This document shows, one piece after another, positions 6,035 to 7,666 of a stretch of 7,666 nt of DNA. Within the stretch, counting starts at the first letter, position 1. The number at the start of each line of letters is the position of its first letter. The notes under the pieces were generated by a model. It worked only from the letters and a program-made list of their open reading frames with translations, was not told the DNA's origin and ran no database searches. The DNA comes from an uncultured Terriglobus sp. (lineage in GTDB: Bacteria > Acidobacteriota > Terriglobia > Terriglobales > Acidobacteriaceae): positions 872 through 8,537 of the forward strand of contig CALMRM010000184.1 in assembly GCA_937871605.1 (NCBI GenBank), in the 5' to 3' direction. Both the position numbers and the translations under genes were made by a program.

Positions 6035-7666
6035 ATGAGAACAAAGTCACTGCTTTGTACATCTGCTGTTCTACTTTCCGGGTTGGTACCGGTGCTGGTG
6101 GGCTGCAAGACCAATGCTGGCGCACAGATGGCACCCATTGTGGACGGCAACGCCGCCGCCGCCGACCCCGCCACGGCAAACTTCGCCACGCCGTACACAG
6201 CCGCACCCGCAGGTGCCCCTGTGCGCTATGCATCCAGCAAGCCCGCGCCGTACCAGGTAGCGCAGAGCAACTACCCTCAGCAGCAACAGGGCAGCTACCC
6301 GACGCAGGGCAACAGCGGGCAGAACGAGGCATACCAGTACAACACGCAGCCGCCGGCAAATGGGCAGTACAACAACGGCAGCTACGGCGACCCGCAGGGT
6401 AGTCAGCAGGGCAATGGTCAGTACGGCCAGCAGGGCTACGACCCCAACGCGCAGATTTCAAACGACGAGTACTCCCAATACCAGGACCTGCTGGACCCCA
6501 ATGTGCCACAGGCGCAGCAGCCACCCCCGCCGCTGCCCACGGACTTTCAGCAGCCTGAGGCACCCGGTGACGGCTATCTGTGGACGCCCGGCTACTGGGA
6601 TTACGCGCCGGTCGGCTACTACTACGTGCCCGGCGCGTGGGTCGCAGCACCGTATCCCGGTGCGCTGTGGACGCCCGGCTGGTGGGGCTATGCGGGCAGC
6701 GGCTATCGCTGGCACCACGGCTACTGGGGTCCGCACGTCGGCTTTTATGGTGGCGTGAACTACGGCTTCGGCTACATCGGCTACGGCTACCAGGGTGGGT
6801 ATTGGAACAATAACCACTTCCTGTTCAACCTGGCGGTGAACCGTGTGCCTTCCGGCTTTAACAGCAGCTACACCTACAACCGGCGCGTGACGGTGATCAA
6901 CAACACCTACATCAACAACTCGCGCACCAGCTACTACGGCGGACCGGGCGGCCTGCGCCGCGGCCCCTCGCCGCAGGAGTTTGCCGCACGGCGTGAGCAA
7001 CGTACGCCGCCCATGCAGGCTCAGGTGGCAAATCGCGCCGCCGCACAGAACAACCGGCAGCAGTTCTTCAACAGCAATGGCGGGCGTCCGCAAATGCTGA
7101 CAGCCGCGCGCCCGCTGCAGGCCGACCGCGGCATTCAGGCACCGGAGCGATTCAACGGTGGCCAGCCCGGCAACCCGGCAAATGTGGAGGCGCGCCCCGG
7201 CTTCGATGGGCAGCGGCAGCCATTCGATCAACAGCGGCAGCAGCAGGAGCTGCAGCGCGGGCAGGATCGTAACCAGCTGCTGCAGCAGCGTGACGGGAAC
7301 CTGCAGCAGCGCGACGCCAACCTGCAGCAGCGCGACGCCAACCTGCAGCAACGCGGGCAGGATTTGCAGCAGCGTGACCAAAACCTGCAGCAGCGGCAGC
7401 AGTTCGATCAGCAGCGCCAACAGCAGCAGTTGAACAACCAGCAGCAGCGACAGCAGTTGGACGGGCAGCGGCAGCAACAGCAGATGAACAACGAGCAGCA
7501 GCAGCACCTGCAGCCGCCCCAGGCGGCCGTGCAGCCGCCGCAGCAGCAGGAACGAGGCGAAGAACCCGGTCAGCACGACGTAATAGACCGTGCCCGGCTC
7601 GGCCAGGCTGAACGGGCCGACGCCCGGCAACTCGACCCCGCCTATCCCGTCCGAGCCGCCGGTGAC
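6035..7666 (+). CDS. YXWxxGxW-repeat lipoprotein with Q-rich tail (3' open)
   Basis: ATG 6035-6037 has GAGG five bases upstream, and the frame runs 544 codons to the window end without a stop. The N-terminus MRTKSLLCTSAVLLSG leads to the lipobox LVGC (Cys24), so a lipid-anchored envelope protein is expected. Residues 73-140 are Q/N/G/Y/S-rich. A proline-rich stretch precedes the YXWxxGxW domain (about 170-272), with LWTPGYW (Trp183), YVPGAW (Trp202), LWTPGWW (Trp212) and YRWHHGYW (Trp226), then GPHVGFYGGVNYGFGY and GGYWNNNHF. Residues 273-400 are Arg/Asn/Gln-rich, and 416-457 carry heptads LQQRDxN. Such proteins are known by motif but their function is unclear; an extracytoplasmic structural or binding role is a guess. 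The last about 40 codons (after 7550) probably do not belong to this protein, because the opposite strand there reads as a permease. Confidence 0.85.
   Translation, partial: MRTKSLLCTSAVLLSGLVPVLVGCKTNAGAQMAPIVDGNAAAADPATANFATPYTAAPAGAPVRYASSKPAPYQVAQSNYPQQQQGSYPTQGNSGQNEAYQYNTQPPANGQYNNGSYGDPQGSQQGNGQYGQQGYDPNAQISNDEYSQYQDLLDPNVPQAQQPPPPLPTDFQQPEAPGDGYLWTPGYWDYAPVGYYYVPGAWVAAPYPGALWTPGWWGYAGSGYRWHHGYWGPHVGFYGGVNYGFGYIGYGYQGGYWNNNHFLFNLAVNRVPSGFNSSYTYNRRVTVINNTYINNSRTSYYGGPGGLRRGPSPQEFAARREQRTPPMQAQVANRAAAQNNRQQFFNSNGGRPQMLTAARPLQADRGIQAPERFNGGQPGNPANVEARPGFDGQRQPFDQQRQQQELQRGQDRNQLLQQRDGNLQQRDANLQQRDANLQQRGQDLQQRDQNLQQRQQFDQQRQQQQLNNQQQRQQLDGQRQQQQMNNEQQQHLQPPQAAVQPPQQQERGEEPGQHDVIDRARLGQAERADARQLDPAYPVRAAGD
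7280..7405 (+). repeat. 21-bp tandem repeats encoding LQQRDxN heptads
   Basis: Six in-frame 21-base units at 7280, 7301, 7322, 7343, 7364 and 7385 encode LQQRDGN, LQQRDAN, LQQRDAN, LQQRGQD, LQQRDQN and LQQRQQF. Units 2 and 3 are identical in DNA. A looser continuation (DQQRQQQ, LNNQQQR) follows to about 7447. The seven-residue period suggests a continuous helix with leucine on one face. Position d is arginine, so it is not a canonical leucine-zipper coiled coil. Confidence 0.85.
7532..7666 (-). CDS. LivM-type branched-chain amino-acid ABC permease fragment (antisense at window edge)
   Basis: Reading from base 7666 leftward, the frame encodes a 45-residue piece that starts VTGGSDGIGGV, continues GPFSLAEPGTVYY and ends in a hydrophobic run FFASFLLLRRL. 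TGGSDGIGG followed by a short loop, a [F/V]YY and a membrane helix ending in RRL is the pattern of an internal segment of LivM-family permeases. In those, RSPFGRAL-like sequence normally follows; here it turns into Leu-rich antisense of the CAG tract. Third codon positions are G or C in 43 of 45 codons, against about two thirds for the plus frame over the same bases, which supports this strand as the coding one. Both ends are missing. It may have been joined to the lipoprotein gene by assembly error or by rearrangement. Confidence 0.6.

Noticed and set aside
6458..7531. Leucine-rich minus-strand frame of about 390 codons
   Set aside because: Apart from its start (7532-7666), it is the antisense of CAG codons and of the YXWxxGxW domain; the plus strand has a lipobox, a ribosome-binding site and a recognisable domain.

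Overview
The window is GC-rich and densely coded. It most resembles a chromosomal segment of an acidobacterium of the Terriglobales kind (Terriglobus, Granulicella or Edaphobacter type). That placement is an inference. It rests on a YXWxxGxW-repeat lipoprotein of a type common there, on palindromic intergenic repeats of a style I associate with those genomes, and on the outer-membrane TonB-dependent receptor. No rRNA or tRNA gene is present and no species can be named.

Layout from left to right. The 3' end of a TonB-dependent receptor (1-555, +) converges on a secreted peptide methionine sulfoxide reductase MsrA (723-1394, -). An inverted-repeat element fills the gap between them. Upstream of msrA, a 421-base stretch (1395-1815) is packed with repeats: a 19-bp tandem array with dimer structure, a nested palindrome and a short hairpin. 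Next comes a full-length aconitase acnA (1816-4689, -) with all three iron-sulfur cysteines. Its 339-base upstream region holds a weak promoter candidate and twin hairpins that share one stem design with a compensatory base-pair change. A small protein of unknown function (5029-5298, -) and a maltose/galactoside O-acetyltransferase-like enzyme (5344-5913, -) follow on the same strand.

A divergent intergenic region (5914-6034) carries two dyad-symmetric sites. It leads to a lipoprotein gene (6035 onward, +) whose frame stays open to the window end. Its product has a lipobox, a Q/N/G/Y/S-rich segment, a YXWxxGxW domain and a glutamine-rich tail with perfect heptads.

The most notable anomaly is at the right edge. 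From about 7532 to 7666 the opposite strand encodes what looks like an internal piece of a LivM-type branched-chain amino-acid permease, joined to the Q-rich gene within a CAG/CTG-rich tract. This may be an assembly chimera or a real rearrangement. The genes do not form an obvious pathway: aconitase is central metabolism, MsrA is oxidative repair in the periplasm, and the receptor and lipoprotein belong to the envelope. I found no convincing new defence or biosynthetic system. The unexplained content is mainly in the repeats, the small orphan gene, the low-complexity lipoprotein and the edge junction.
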